A stretch of 64,000 nt of DNA from NCBI RefSeq assembly GCF_016658865.1, contig NZ_CP067992.1:1879001-1943000 (forward strand), written 5' to 3'. This DNA comes from Streptococcus mitis. GTDB taxonomy: Bacteria; Bacillota; Bacilli; Lactobacillales; Streptococcaceae. Below the pieces are notes generated by a model, which was given only the letters and a program-made list of their open reading frames with translations, searched no databases and was not told the DNA's origin. Numbering within the stretch: position 1 is the first letter of the stretch; each line of letters starts with the position of its first letter. This document shows, piece by piece, positions 54,504 through 64,000 of the stretch. Both the position numbers and the translations under genes were made by a program.

Positions 54504-56354
54504 TTATTCAACGTGGGTTGTTTGATTAGCAAAGGCGATAATAGCTTGCTTCAACTCATCTCCACTGAGAGTACGGAATTCTTCAATCTTTTGATCGATG
54601 GCTTCTAGAGGCATGACATTAACCTTACCAACGAAAATCTTATCCATAACTTGGTTATCAACAAGTTCAGTTGATACCAAGAGTTCTTCGTAGAGTTTTT
54701 CACCTGGACGGATTCCAACTTCAACAATTGGAATTTCGCTTTCGGTGTGTCCACTTAGAAGGACCATTTTCTTGGCCAAGTCATAAATCTTGACTGGTTT
54801 GCCCATATCAAGGATAAAGACTTCTCCATCCTTGGCATAAGCACCAGCATGGATAACCAAACGGCTAGCTTCTGGAATGGTCATGAAGTAACGGGTCATG
54901 CGGAAGTCTGTTACCGTTACAGGCCCACCTTCAGCAATCTGACGTTCAAAGACTGGAATCACACTACCACGGCTACCAAGAACATTCCCAAAACGAACTG
55001 CACAGTAGGTCGATTGGCTACGTTGGTTAAAGCCAGTAACAATCAACTCAGCTACGCGCTTGGTTGCTCCCATAACATTTGGTGGATTAACCGCCTTATC
55101 TGTCGAAATCATAACCATCTTAGGCACTTTGGCTTCATCAACAGCCTTAGCAACATTATAAGTTCCACGAATATTGTTTTTGAAGGCTTCTTTTGGATTG
55201 CGCTCCATCATAGGAACGTGCTTGTGGGCTGCCGCATGATAAACAATAGCTGGTTTGTACTGCTCAAAGACTTGCAACAAACGGTCATAGTCTTGAATAT
55301 CGGCAATAACTGGTACATAATCAATCCCTTGGAACTTGCGAATCAATTCATGATAAACAAGGTAGATTGAATTTTCCCCATGACCGAGCAAGACGATGCG
55401 TTCAGGATTGAAACGACTAACTTGGCGACAGATTTCAGAACCGATTGAGCCACCAGCACCTGTGACTAAGATTGTCTTACCTGTCAGTTCTGCGCCCAGA
55501 CGCGATTCATCAAGACGAATTTCCTGACGACCCAAAAGGTCTGTGATATCAATCTTCTGGAAGCCTCCACCTGCTTGGTGAAGTCCTTGAACAACCGTTT
55601 CAACTTTAGGCATCTTGTAACATTTGACACCCAGTTTATTACACATCTGCAAGATACGCTCATATTCTGACGGGTCAAGTGACGGAATCGCAACGATAAC
55701 ACGCTCGATTTGATGGCGTTTGGCTAATTCAGGCAGATTATCATATGAACCCAAAACAGGGATTCCACCAAGTTTTTGACCCTTTTTCTTCGCATCCTTA
55801 TCCAAAATACCGACAAGTTCTAATTCACTAGTTGGATGTTGGTAACTATCCATAAAGAGAGCTCCACCATCACCGGCACCAATTAAGAAGGTCCGACGGT
55901 GTTCTCCATCACCACTTCCCTTTTTGCGTTTAGAGTAGATTAACTGCCAAGTAATCCGTGGCAATAAAATTAAGAAAGTACTCAACAAGATAAAGAGCAC
56001 GATAAAACGGATAGAGAAGAGAGGCAAGAAGGCATAGCAGATACTATATGACAAGATACTGCTAGCAGTCACACCAAAAAAGATTTTCATGAAATCCGTA
56101 ATCTTGCTGTAACGACTGATACTAGCGTTCAACCCCCAAAATCCAATCATCAATTGATAGAACAGGAAGGCCAAACTCGTATAGATAATGTAGTCAACAG
56201 GTGCTGGATTAATCAATCCGTAGAATAAAATATAAGATACAATGATGGAAACCACCATACTCAAAATATCAAATATTCCCCAGAAAACCTGTTTTTGTTG
56301 TTTATTTAAAATTTCCACCAGATCAATCACATAATCTGTGAGTTTTTTATTCAT
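54504..56354 (-). CDS. Membrane-bound nucleoside-diphosphate-sugar dehydratase/epimerase (CapD/FlaA1-like)
   Basis: 616 residues. Four membrane spans (about 20-125), a first Rossmann domain with FLIGAGDGGALF, then a catalytic SDR domain with VTGAGGSIGSEICRQ and the MISTDKAVNPPNVMGATK signature in which Met replaces the usual Tyr, as in WbpM/FlaA1 enzymes. It probably makes a 4-keto-6-deoxy UDP-sugar for surface glycans. Ends 77 bp after the BOX. Confidence 0.9.
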   Translation of the reverse strand: MNKKLTDYVIDLVEILNKQQKQVFWGIFDILSMVVSIIVSYILFYGLINPAPVDYIIYTSLAFLFYQLMIGFWGLNASISRYSKITDFMKIFFGVTASSILSYSICYAFLPLFSIRFIVLFILLSTFLILLPRITWQLIYSKRKKGSGDGEHRRTFLIGAGDGGALFMDSYQHPTSELELVGILDKDAKKKGQKLGGIPVLGSYDNLPELAKRHQIERVIVAIPSLDPSEYERILQMCNKLGVKCYKMPKVETVVQGLHQAGGGFQKIDITDLLGRQEIRLDESRLGAELTGKTILVTGAGGSIGSEICRQVSRFNPERIVLLGHGENSIYLVYHELIRKFQGIDYVPVIADIQDYDRLLQVFEQYKPAIVYHAAAHKHVPMMERNPKEAFKNNIRGTYNVAKAVDEAKVPKMVMISTDKAVNPPNVMGATKRVAELIVTGFNQRSQSTYCAVRFGNVLGSRGSVIPVFERQIAEGGPVTVTDFRMTRYFMTIPEASRLVIHAGAYAKDGEVFILDMGKPVKIYDLAKKMVLLSGHTESEIPIVEVGIRPGEKLYEELLVSTELVDNQVMDKIFVGKVNVMPLEAIDQKIEEFRTLSGDELKQAIIAFANQTTHVE

Positions 56355-56439
56355 AGAAATTTACTCCTCCTTAAAAGAGCTGAATAGTTATATTGTTATT
56401 ATAACACTTTTTCTCTAGTTTACGATTTGCTACAATCTT

Positions 56440-57270
56440 TTACTTGCTTTTTCGTAACAGTTTCATAAAAATAAACTGTCGGACAAATCCGGGACAAAGG
56501 GCAACAACCATCTGAATGGCAACACTCTTGGCATATTCCATGTAAGAAATTTGTCCTCGCTTCAGCATGCGCTGACGAGCTTGACGATAGAGTTTGAGAT
56601 AACGCAGTCCCCCACGACGCTCAAACATTCCTGCTCCAACACGAACCTTACACAAGATTTGATCCAGATTTCCAGTCTTAGCTCCTGCAGCAATCATATT
56701 GAGCCAGAGGAGGTCATCCTCCATATAAAGGCCATCCTCATAGTTGCCTGCCTTGAGAACCATGTCCTTCTTGAACATGACAGTCATGTGGTTAAAGGCA
56801 CTTCTCATCCTTTGATAAGCTACAATATCTGCATGCTGGGTTGGAACACGACGGTAAGAAACAATCTCATCAGGATTGTCAATAAACTCTGCAATATGTC
56901 CACCTAATAGGTCGAGCTTCTCCTTCTCCATTAGCTGAACCTGTTTCTCAAAACGGTCTGGAACAGCTATATCATCCGTATCCATACGAGCGATGATGTC
57001 GTACTGACACTGCAAAACACCCTGTCGAAGAGCCAGACCCAAACCTTGATTCTGCTCAAGAGGGCAGCGTTTCACTGGAATTTCAGACTGGGCTTCCACC
57101 TGGTCTAATACCTGATAGAGCTCAGGTGTCAAAGGCCCATCCTCAACCAGAACTAACTCGCTCGGTTTCAGGGTCTGATTTTGAACACTCTCAATAGCAT
57201 CCTTTAAAAATGTCGGATTTTCCTTGATATAGACCGACATCAATACGCTGATTTTTTGCTTTTCAGACAC
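56440..57270 (-). CDS. Family 2 glycosyltransferase
   Basis: 276 residues. GT-A fold: SVLMSVYIKENPTFLKDAIE, a donor-binding MDTDDIAVP (DxD) and the acceptor segment YMEDDLLWLNMIAAG. A C-terminal hydrophobic segment suggests membrane association. 85 bp upstream of the dehydratase gene and probably in the same surface-polysaccharide unit. Confidence 0.9.
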   Translation of the reverse strand: MSEKQKISVLMSVYIKENPTFLKDAIESVQNQTLKPSELVLVEDGPLTPELYQVLDQVEAQSEIPVKRCPLEQNQGLGLALRQGVLQCQYDIIARMDTDDIAVPDRFEKQVQLMEKEKLDLLGGHIAEFIDNPDEIVSYRRVPTQHADIVAYQRMRSAFNHMTVMFKKDMVLKAGNYEDGLYMEDDLLWLNMIAAGAKTGNLDQILCKVRVGAGMFERRGGLRYLKLYRQARQRMLKRGQISYMEYAKSVAIQMVVALCPGFVRQFIFMKLLRKSK

Positions 57271-57424
57271 AGTTTTTCTCCAATATATAGATTTCCTTCC
57301 ACTATTTTATCATAATTTTCAAGACTTTCCCATTTTTATCTTGAAAGCCCAAAACCTTACTTGACATTATAGTGAAAAAGCCTTAAAATAAGCTGTTATT
57401 AAAATCAGTTAGAAGAGGTATTAT

Positions 57425-58591
57425 ATGAAAAAGCAATCACTTTTTTTTGTTCCAGGTATTATCCTGATTGGTGTTTCCTTGCGGACCCCTTTTACTGTTT
57501 TACCCATTATTTTGGGAGATATTTCGCAAGGGCTGGGAGTCGAAGTTAGTTCACTTGGTGTCCTGACCAGCCTTCCTCTCCTTATGTTTACCCTCTTCTC
57601 GCTATTTTCTACCCGACTGGCTCAGAAAATTGGCTTGGAGCATCTCTTTACCTACAGCCTCTTCTTCTTGACTATCGGTTCTCTCATTCGACTAATCAAT
57701 CTGCCCCTGCTCTATCTAGGAACCTTGATGGTTGGAGCAAGTATCGCAGTCATCAATGTGCTGCTTCCTAGCCTTATCCAAGCTAATCAACCAAAGAAAA
57801 TTGGTTTTCTGACCACCTTATATGTAACCTCTATGGGGATTGCAACGGCTCTGGCTTCCTATCTGGCTGTGCCTATTACACAAGCCAGTTCTTGGAAAGG
57901 CCTTATCATCCTCCTCACCCTGCTCTGTCTGGCAACTTTTTTGGTCTGGCTCCCAAATCACCGCTATAATCACAGACTGGCTCCACAAACCAAACAAAAA
58001 AGCAAAACAAAGGTCATACGTAACAAACAGGTCTGGGCAGTTATCGTCTTTGCAGGTTTTCAATCCTTGCTCTTTTACACCGCTATGACCTGGCTACCTA
58101 CCATGGCCATCCATGCAGGCCTATCTAGTCACGAAGCTGGCTTGCTGACTTCTATCTTCTCTCTGATTAGCATTCCTTTTTCAATGACTATCCCAAGCCT
58201 GACAACCAGCTTGTCTACTCGCAACCGTCAGCTTATGCTCACTCTGGTTTCACTAGCTGGTGTTATCGGCATTTCCATGCTCTTTTTCCCAATCGGTAAT
58301 TTCTTTTACTGGCTTGCCATCCATCTCCTCATCGGAACCGCAACCAGCGCCCTCTTCCCTTATCTCATGGTCAACTTTTCACTCAAGACAAGCGCCCCTG
58401 AAAAGACTGCCCAATTGTCTGGCTTATCTCAAACAGGAGGCTATATCCTAGCAGCCTTTGGGCCAACCCTCTTTGGTTACAGCTTTGACCTTTTCCACTC
58501 TTGGGTGCCAGCTGTAGCTGCCCTCTTACTCGTCGATATCATCATGACCGTGGCCCTCTTTACAGTAGACAGAGCTGATAAAATCCTCTAA
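57425..58591 (+). CDS. MFS transporter, CynX/NimT-like
   Basis: 388 residues with 12 predicted spans and the CynX-type start GVSLRTPFTVLPIILGDI. The group includes cyanate and nitroimidazole transporters; substrate here unknown. Own ribosome site (AGAAGAGG) and separate transcription unit. Confidence 0.88.
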   Translation: MKKQSLFFVPGIILIGVSLRTPFTVLPIILGDISQGLGVEVSSLGVLTSLPLLMFTLFSLFSTRLAQKIGLEHLFTYSLFFLTIGSLIRLINLPLLYLGTLMVGASIAVINVLLPSLIQANQPKKIGFLTTLYVTSMGIATALASYLAVPITQASSWKGLIILLTLLCLATFLVWLPNHRYNHRLAPQTKQKSKTKVIRNKQVWAVIVFAGFQSLLFYTAMTWLPTMAIHAGLSSHEAGLLTSIFSLISIPFSMTIPSLTTSLSTRNRQLMLTLVSLAGVIGISMLFFPIGNFFYWLAIHLLIGTATSALFPYLMVNFSLKTSAPEKTAQLSGLSQTGGYILAAFGPTLFGYSFDLFHSWVPAVAALLLVDIIMTVALFTVDRADKIL

Positions 58592-58644
58592 ACTTCTAGT
58601 TTTGGCTAGAAGTTTTTTATATATAAAATTTTTACACATATTTC

Positions 58645-58673
58645 TTGACAGGGCTTTCTTTTAGATGTACAAT
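58645..58673 (+). promoter_or_regulatory. Promoter of the padR operon
   Basis: TTGACA (58645-58650), 17 bp, TACAAT (58668-58673); start near 58680, inside the presumed operator. Confidence 0.85.
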
Positions 58674-58675
58674 GT

Positions 58676-58711
58676 ATGTGTAAAAAAATTATATATAAAA
58701 ATCTTACACAT
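58676..58711. promoter_or_regulatory. Presumed PadR operator
   Basis: ATGTGTAA (58676-58683) and TTACACAT (58704-58711) form a widely spaced palindrome directly after the -10; a half-site (TTTACACATA) lies before the -35 at about 58630. PadR proteins of this class commonly repress their own operon. Confidence 0.7.
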
Positions 58712-58729
58712 TAGAAAAGGAGGTTCCCC

Positions 58730-59056
58730 ATGTATTTTCCAACATCTTCTGCCTTGATTGAATTTCTCATCTTGGCCGTACTGGAGCAGGATGATTCTTA
58801 TGGTTATGAGATTAGCCAAACCATTAAGCTGATCGCTAATATCAAAGAATCTACACTCTATCCCATTCTCAAAAAATTGGAGGGCAATAGCTTTCTAACA
58901 ACCTATTCTAGAGAGTTCCAAGGTCGCATGCGCAAATACTACTCCTTGACAAATGGTGGTATAGAACAGCTCGTGACCCTAAAAGATGAATGGGCACTTT
59001 ATACAGACACCATCAATGGCATCATAGAAGGGAGTATCCGCCATGACAAGAACTGA
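58730..59056 (+). CDS. PadR-family transcriptional regulator
   Basis: 108 residues, a short PadR winged helix (FLILAVLEQDDSYGYEISQTI; STLYPILKKLEGNSFLTTY; GRMRKYYSLTNGG). First gene of a four-gene operon with DUF1700, DUF4097 and a membrane protein. Such operons respond to cell-envelope-active agents in related bacteria. Confidence 0.93.
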   Translation: MYFPTSSALIEFLILAVLEQDDSYGYEISQTIKLIANIKESTLYPILKKLEGNSFLTTYSREFQGRMRKYYSLTNGGIEQLVTLKDEWALYTDTINGIIEGSIRHDKN

Positions 59057-59636
59057 ATACCTGACTCAGCTAGAACTCTATCTCAAGAAACTGCCTGAAG
59101 CTGACCGTATTGAAGCCATGGACTATTTCAGGGAACTCTTTGACGATGCTGGAGTCGAAGGAGAAGAAGAACTCATCGCTAGCTTGGGAACTCCTAAGGA
59201 AGCAGCCCACGAAGTTCTCTCCAATCTCCTCGATAAAAAAATCAATGAAGCACCCGCTCAAAAAAATAACCGACAAATTTTGCATATCGCCTTATTAGCT
59301 TTGCTTGCAGCACCCATCGGTATTCCTTTGGGAATCGCCATCCTCGTGGCTCTGTTCGGAATCCTTGTGGCTGCTTTGACTGTCATTCTGGCTTTCTTTG
59401 CAGTTTCCATACTTGGTATCATCGGCGGATTCCTATTTTTAGTTGAAAGTTTCACTGTCCTAGCCCAAGCTAAATCAGCCTTTATCTTGATTTTTGGTGC
59501 TGGTTTACTGGCTATCGGTGCTTCTTCACTAGTCTTACTAGGTATTTCCTATGTAGCCCACTTCTTCGGCCTACTCATTGTTCGCCTGGTGCAATTTGTT
59601 CTTAAAAAAAGAAAGAGAGGTGACCAGCATGCGTAA
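59043..59636 (+). CDS. DUF1700-family membrane protein
   Basis: 197 residues. The N-terminal helical DUF1700 part (TRTEYLTQLELYLKKLPE; EAMDYFRELFDDAG) is followed by three long membrane spans. Overlaps padR by 14 bp. The family is usually paired with PadR and a DUF4097 protein and thought to act in envelope stress sensing. Confidence 0.9.
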   Translation: MTRTEYLTQLELYLKKLPEADRIEAMDYFRELFDDAGVEGEEELIASLGTPKEAAHEVLSNLLDKKINEAPAQKNNRQILHIALLALLAAPIGIPLGIAILVALFGILVAALTVILAFFAVSILGIIGGFLFLVESFTVLAQAKSAFILIFGAGLLAIGASSLVLLGISYVAHFFGLLIVRLVQFVLKKRKRGDQHA

Positions 59637-60543
59637 ATGGACAAAAGGATTTCTCATTTTTGGTGTGGTGACTACTATTATCGGATTTATCCTGCTCTTT
59701 GTAGGTATCCAATCTGACGGGATCAAGAGCCTACTTGCCATGTCCAAGGAACCTGTCTACGATAGTCGGATGGAAGAGTTGACCTTTGGCAAGGAAGTCG
59801 AAAACCTAGAAATCACTCTCCACCAACACGCGCTCACCATCACAGACTCTTTCGATGATCAAATCCACATTTCTTACCATCCATCTCTTTTTGCTCGCCA
59901 TGATCTTGTCACAAATCAGAACGACAGAACTCTGAGCCTAACGGATAAAAAACTGTCTGAAACTCCATCTCTCTCTTCTGGAATTGGCGGGATTCTCCAT
60001 ATCGCAAGTAGCTACTCTAGTCGTTTTAATGAAGTTATTCTCCAAGTTCCAAAGGGAAGAAGTCTAAAAGGGATCAACATCTCAGCAAATCGCGGTCAAA
60101 CCAGTATCACTAATGCTAGTCTTGAAAATGCGACCATCAATACCAATAATAGCTATCTCCTCCGAATTGAAGGAAGTCGTATCAAAAACAGTAAACTCAC
60201 AACACCAAATATTATCAATATCTTTGATACAGACCTTACAGATAGTCAGCTAGAGTCAACAGAAAATCACTTCTACGTTGACAATATTAAAGTATATGGT
60301 AAGGTAGAACTAACTTCTAAAAATGAACTCAGTATCACGCTAACTCAAAAAGAAAGCCAAGAAATCAACTTAGACATCTCAAGTCACTATGGTCCTATTT
60401 ATCAGTTATCGAAAGACGAGAGTCAACGCCACCCCAACGAATTAAGTAACCCTTACAAAACTGAAAAAACTGATACAAAAGGTCAACTCATAGCTAAGGC
60501 TGATGATTATATTAGTCTTGAAATTACATCCAACATACCTTAA
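59629..60543 (+). CDS. DUF4097-type beta-helix protein
   Basis: 304 residues from the ATG at 59629, which overlaps the DUF1700 stop. An N-terminal membrane anchor (about 6-28) is followed by an extracellular domain of repeated beta strands (VENLEITLHQHALTI and similar) as in DUF4097 adhesin-like proteins. Third gene of the padR operon. Confidence 0.88.
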   Translation: MRKWTKGFLIFGVVTTIIGFILLFVGIQSDGIKSLLAMSKEPVYDSRMEELTFGKEVENLEITLHQHALTITDSFDDQIHISYHPSLFARHDLVTNQNDRTLSLTDKKLSETPSLSSGIGGILHIASSYSSRFNEVILQVPKGRSLKGINISANRGQTSITNASLENATINTNNSYLLRIEGSRIKNSKLTTPNIINIFDTDLTDSQLESTENHFYVDNIKVYGKVELTSKNELSITLTQKESQEINLDISSHYGPIYQLSKDESQRHPNELSNPYKTEKTDTKGQLIAKADDYISLEITSNIP

Positions 60544-60600
60544 CAAACCTATTTATATCGACCACTATAACGCATAGCCCACTAAAAAGGAGGTTCTACC

Positions 60601-61665
60601 ATGAAACAAGAATGGTTTGAAAGTAATGATTTTGTTAAATCACCAAATGAAAACAAATCAGAAGATTTATCACAAGAAATGATAGATAAAACTGAAGAAA
60701 CGATAGCCGATCTCGATGCACCAATTGAAAAAAATACTCAAGTAGAGGAGGAAGTCTCTCAAGCTAAAGTCGAACTTGAAAACCAGCAAGAAGAGAAAAT
60801 TGAAACACCTGAAGACAGTGAATTGAGAACAGAAATAGAAGAAAAGGAAGCATTAGATTCTACTGAAGAAGAGCAAGATCTTTCTGGGGAAACAGAAAAA
60901 GTCACTAAAGCTGAAGAGAGTCAAGAAGCACTTCCGCAGCAAAAACCAACCACGAAAGAGCCCCTTCTTATCAGTCAATCCTTAGAAAGTCCCTATATCC
61001 CCGACCAAGCTCCAAAATCTACGGATAGATGGAAAGAGCAAGTACTTGATTTTTGGTCTTGGCTAGTGGAAGCTCTCAAATCTCCTACAAGCAGTCTTGA
61101 AACAAGTAGCACACACAGTTATACAGCCTTTCTCTTACTCATTCTGTTTTCTGCATCCTCCTTTTTCTTTAGTATCTACCACATCAAACATGCTTACTAT
61201 GGACATATAGCAACTATAAACAGTCACTTCCCTGAGCAACTGGCTCCTTTGGGGCTCTTCTCAATCATTTCTATCTTAGTAGCAACCACTCTCTTCCTCT
61301 TTTCATTCCTACTCGGTAGCTTTGTGGTGAAACGATTTATCCACCAAGAAAATGACTGGACGCTAGAAAAGGTCTTTCAACAATATAGCCAACTCTTGGC
61401 AATTCCAATCTTCCTCACTGCCATTGCTAGTTTCTTTGCCTTCTTTGATAGCCTACCATTTGCAGCTCTCTTGTGTGCGATTAGCATTGGATTCATTATA
61501 CTCATCAGTCTCCACAACATTACGAGACCAAGCCAAGCAAGTGACGTGGATTCCTTCTATCAGTTAGCCTTATCTGTCCTTGTGAATGGAGTCATTATCC
61601 TACTCTTCTTTGTAGCTGAAGTGGCACTGATTGGAGATTATCTTCGTATCTTGGCCTTTCTTTAA
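60601..61665 (+). CDS. Acidic-tailed membrane protein
   Basis: 354 residues. The first 140 are very acidic and low-complexity (E, T, Q, K), then four or more membrane spans over about 175-354. It follows DUF4097 by 57 bp with its own AAAGGAGG and is probably in the padR operon. No known family is evident. Confidence 0.75.
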   Translation: MKQEWFESNDFVKSPNENKSEDLSQEMIDKTEETIADLDAPIEKNTQVEEEVSQAKVELENQQEEKIETPEDSELRTEIEEKEALDSTEEEQDLSGETEKVTKAEESQEALPQQKPTTKEPLLISQSLESPYIPDQAPKSTDRWKEQVLDFWSWLVEALKSPTSSLETSSTHSYTAFLLLILFSASSFFFSIYHIKHAYYGHIATINSHFPEQLAPLGLFSIISILVATTLFLFSFLLGSFVVKRFIHQENDWTLEKVFQQYSQLLAIPIFLTAIASFFAFFDSLPFAALLCAISIGFIILISLHNITRPSQASDVDSFYQLALSVLVNGVIILLFFVAEVALIGDYLRILAFL

Positions 61666-61735
61666 ACTTTAATCCTGTCTTTCATGGCAGGATTTTTTAT
61701 ATGCTAAAAAGCAAATCGATTGACCTGCTTCTGCT

Positions 61736-62596
61736 TTACTTTTCTTGTGCCAATGTTTTAAAATCTTTGTCTAAAATGGGTTGCACTTCTAATTGATTGG
61801 CATCTAGTTGGTGGTAAGATGCTGATGGTAGTGACTCTAGGAATTTTGCATAGTCCAAGCGGGCAATTGCTTCATAGTCTTCTGGTTTAGAGCCATCTCC
61901 TGTGATTTGAACCAAGTCAATTTCCCACTGGACTTCCTTATCCAGCAATTGCTCAATATAGGCTGCAGGAACAAACGGTTCTCTCGGTAACACTGTCTTG
62001 ACTCCTTGAGCCAGATGGTAAACGCCATGCACTTGCCCTTCTCCATCCTGATAGAAGGAAACTCTTGCAAAGTAGGCGTCTGTCTCTTGAACCGCACGTA
62101 CACATGCTTCAAACTGAGCCAAGCCATCTTCCCCTAAAAAGCTTTTCAAATCCTCATGACTAAAGAAAACAGGATTAAAAATTCCTTGGCAAATCGTAAA
62201 GCGGGCTGCACTATCAGCCAGATGGGCTTGAATACCTGCTTGGAAATAAGCTTCAAAGTCAAAATCATCGAGCCCCTCAATCTCCGTTCCTGTGTAAGCA
62301 AGCAGGGCTTCTAAAAATGACTTGATGATCTCCCAGTCTGTCTTCGTTAGTAGCTCAGGAAGATCGACACGGTAACCCTTTTGACCATCAGCATAACTGA
62401 CCTTAAAAAGAAATTGTGATTGCCCCACTATCGCACACTCGATATACTCGAGACGATTAAGAGGCTGACGGAGATAGACAGCATCATAGCTATGTGACTC
62501 CAAACCATCTACCAAGGCCAAGATCGACTTGGCAGTCAAAATTTCCTGTTCTCCTAAAATGCTCTGTTTATTTGGAATAAAAAATGTTTTCGTCAT
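61736..62596 (-). CDS. DUF4299-family protein
   Basis: 286 residues from the ATG at 62596, chosen for its AAAGGAG site; the frame runs upstream into trhO without another. Cytoplasmic and acidic, starting TKTFFIPNKQSILGEQEILT. I assign it to DUF4299 (streptococcal, uncharacterised) by resemblance. Stands alone. Confidence 0.7.
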   Translation of the reverse strand: MTKTFFIPNKQSILGEQEILTAKSILALVDGLESHSYDAVYLRQPLNRLEYIECAIVGQSQFLFKVSYADGQKGYRVDLPELLTKTDWEIIKSFLEALLAYTGTEIEGLDDFDFEAYFQAGIQAHLADSAARFTICQGIFNPVFFSHEDLKSFLGEDGLAQFEACVRAVQETDAYFARVSFYQDGEGQVHGVYHLAQGVKTVLPREPFVPAAYIEQLLDKEVQWEIDLVQITGDGSKPEDYEAIARLDYAKFLESLPSASYHQLDANQLEVQPILDKDFKTLAQEK

Positions 62597-62717
62597 AACT
62601 GGACTCCTTTGAAATCGTTTACATATAGTATACCCTATTTTCCTGAAAGATACAGAAACAAACTTTAGATTTTTTAGTAAAAAGCATAGAAAAACAGCCC
62701 CTAAGGACTGTTTAATC

Positions 62718-63704
62718 TTATACAGTAGCTGCTTGATCCAAGCTTTCACCGATAGCGGCTAGGCGCTCGACAACTTCAGCTTGTGTCAATTCATGTTCTG
62801 AAACATAGCGGTTACGTGGGTGAACACGGCACTCGTGTGAGCATCCACGAAGGTACTTGTCTTCATTTTCTTCTGATGTCAAGATACGACGGTTACAGAA
62901 TGGATTTCCACAGTTGACATAACGTTCACATGGTGTTCCATCAAACCAGTCTTTCCCTACGATAGTTGGGTTGACATGGTTGACATCTACGGCAATACGC
63001 TCGTCAAAGACGTACATTTTCCCATCCCAAAGCTCACCTTGAACTTCTGGGTCTTTACCGTAAGTAGCGATTCCTCCGTGCAATTGGCCTACATCTTTGT
63101 AGCCTTCACGCACCATCCAGCCTGAGAATTTCTCACAGCGAACGCCACCTGTACAGTAAACCACGACGCGCTTGTCCATGAATTTTTCCTTGTTATCACG
63201 AACCCACTGTGGCAACTCACGGAAGTTGCGGATATCTGGGCGGATAGCCCCACGGAAATGTCCTAGGTCATACTCATAATCGTTACGTGTGTCAAGGACA
63301 ACCGTATCTTCGTCAAGAAGAGCTTCTTTGAACTCTTTTGGAGACAAGTAAGCACCTGTTGTTTCAAGTGGGTTGATGTCGTTGTCAAAGTCGTTGTCTT
63401 CCAAACCAAGGTGGACAATTTCTTTCTTGTAGCGAACAAACATCTTCTTGAAGGCCTGTTCATTTTCTTCGTCAATCTTGAACCAGAGGTCTTCCATGCC
63501 TGGGAGGCTGTGAACGTAGTCCATGTATTTTTGAGTTGTTTCGTAGTCACCTGAAACTGTTCCGTTAATTCCTTCGTCAGCGACTAGGATACGACCTTTA
63601 AGGCCGATTGATTTACAGAAAGCCAAGTGGTCTGCAGCAAATTGCTCTGCATTTTCAATTGGAGTGTAAAGGTAGTAAAGTAAGACACGAATATCTTTTG
63701 CCAT
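62718..63704 (-). CDS. trhO: tRNA uridine 5-oxyacetic acid/hydroxylation protein TrhO (rhodanese-like)
   Basis: 328 residues from the ATG at 63704. N-terminal UPF0176 domain ([32 protein letters not shown]), central rhodanese domain with active Cys in [14 protein letters not shown], and a C-terminal Cys-rich part ([18 protein letters not shown]). Catalyses oxygen-dependent U34 hydroxylation in tRNA. Third wobble-uridine modifier in this window after MnmG and MnmA. Confidence 0.92.
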   Translation of the reverse strand: MAKDIRVLLYYLYTPIENAEQFAADHLAFCKSIGLKGRILVADEGINGTVSGDYETTQKYMDYVHSLPGMEDLWFKIDEENEQAFKKMFVRYKKEIVHLGLEDNDFDNDINPLETTGAYLSPKEFKEALLDEDTVVLDTRNDYEYDLGHFRGAIRPDIRNFRELPQWVRDNKEKFMDKRVVVYCTGGVRCEKFSGWMVREGYKDVGQLHGGIATYGKDPEVQGELWDGKMYVFDERIAVDVNHVNPTIVGKDWFDGTPCERYVNCGNPFCNRRILTSEENEDKYLRGCSHECRVHPRNRYVSEHELTQAEVVERLAAIGESLDQAATV

Positions 63705-63835
63705 AAGATTTGTTCTCTTTTCTATTCTTAAATTTTCAGAATTTTTCATCTAACTATACTAGTATACCTGCTTGAGAAAGCGAATGCAATTTATTTGACT
63801 GGAAATTGTAGAAAAGTGCTTATCCCTGCACTTCA

Positions 63836-64000
63836 TCAGTAACCATAGCGAATAGCAGATAATTCTCTCAATTTTTTTATTTGCTCGGCTTGATTTTCTG
63901 ACAAAATCAACTTATTATCAATCAACACACGTGAGATATCAACATTCATTTGACTCAATATAAAAGGAGTAGAAGTCCCATCGTCCTTCAATCTTCTTTG
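63836..64000 (-). CDS. Partial hypothetical protein, 5' end outside window
   Basis: The frame is open from the right window edge to TGA at 63838-63836, giving 54 C-terminal residues (ending LRELSAIRYGY). Moderately hydrophobic beta-alpha pattern (FILSQMNVDISRVLIDNKLILSENQAEQIKKL region). Too short to classify. Confidence 0.5.
   Translation of the reverse strand, partial: QRRLKDDGTSTPFILSQMNVDISRVLIDNKLILSENQAEQIKKLRELSAIRYGY

Noticed and set aside
54283..54525. 80-codon plus-strand frame
   Set aside because: Lies almost entirely inside a BOX element; frames in BOX repeats are common and not coding.

Overview
The window is chromosomal DNA of a low-GC Firmicute that fits a mitis-group Streptococcus. 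Evidence is the core gene content and order (mutL-ruvA-tag, argR/argS, tsaB-rimI-tsaD, rpoY-rnjA, mnmG, mnmA, sdaAB-sdaAA, trhO), three BOX elements, an IS1167-like insertion sequence, a streptococcal methionine-regulon operator and extended -10 promoters. S. mitis or a close relative is favoured over S. pneumoniae. As I recall the pneumococcal map, pspA follows mnmA and cibABC lies between tsaB and rpoY; neither is here, and mutS and mutL lie close together. This species call rests on remembered gene order, not on a search.

Layout. Bases 1 to about 10,860 are an integrated element read mostly leftward from a CI/Cro-like switch, with a tyrosine integrase at the right end. It carries a replication ATPase, an iteron-rich presumed origin, a small-terminase-like gene, an ArpU-like regulator and a Panacea (DUF4065) antitoxin-like gene at the far left. 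No capsid, tail, portal, large terminase or lysis gene is visible, so I read it as a phage satellite (PICI-like). Its left end lies outside the window. From 10,933 the core genome runs: corA-like and DUF1129 genes, an intact IS1167-like element with 8-bp target duplications, an S66 peptidase, SemiSWEET, tag, ruvA, mutL, a LytTR/DUF3021 pair, mutS, argR and argS. A 0.5-kb array of structured repeats follows argS.

Bases 25,500 to 42,550 hold nrdI, a YesL-YesM-YesN-type sensing operon, an ECF transporter S component, a methionine ABC transporter operon (metQ, M20 peptidase, metN, metP) under a perfect MET box, an amino-acid binding protein, azlCD and tsaD-rimI-tsaB. An MFS exporter plus Rgg regulator has been inserted at the end of the met operon, leaving a 242-bp duplication of the metP 3' end.

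Bases 42,550 to 43,860 have no intact gene but contain two adjacent predicted structured RNAs, each with promoter and terminator, and a frameshifted gene. After rpoY-rnjA, mnmG, two NUDIX genes and mnmA comes an unrecognised membrane-anchored coiled-coil protein with an unusual leader. The window ends with a LysM protein, serine dehydratase, a HAD phosphatase, two surface-sugar genes, a CynX-like MFS transporter, a PadR-DUF1700-DUF4097 envelope operon, a DUF4299 protein and trhO.

The points most worth a second look are the repeat array after argS, the tandem RNAs at 42.9-43.3 kb, the satellite with its Panacea module and short RNAs, and the insertion-duplication at metP.
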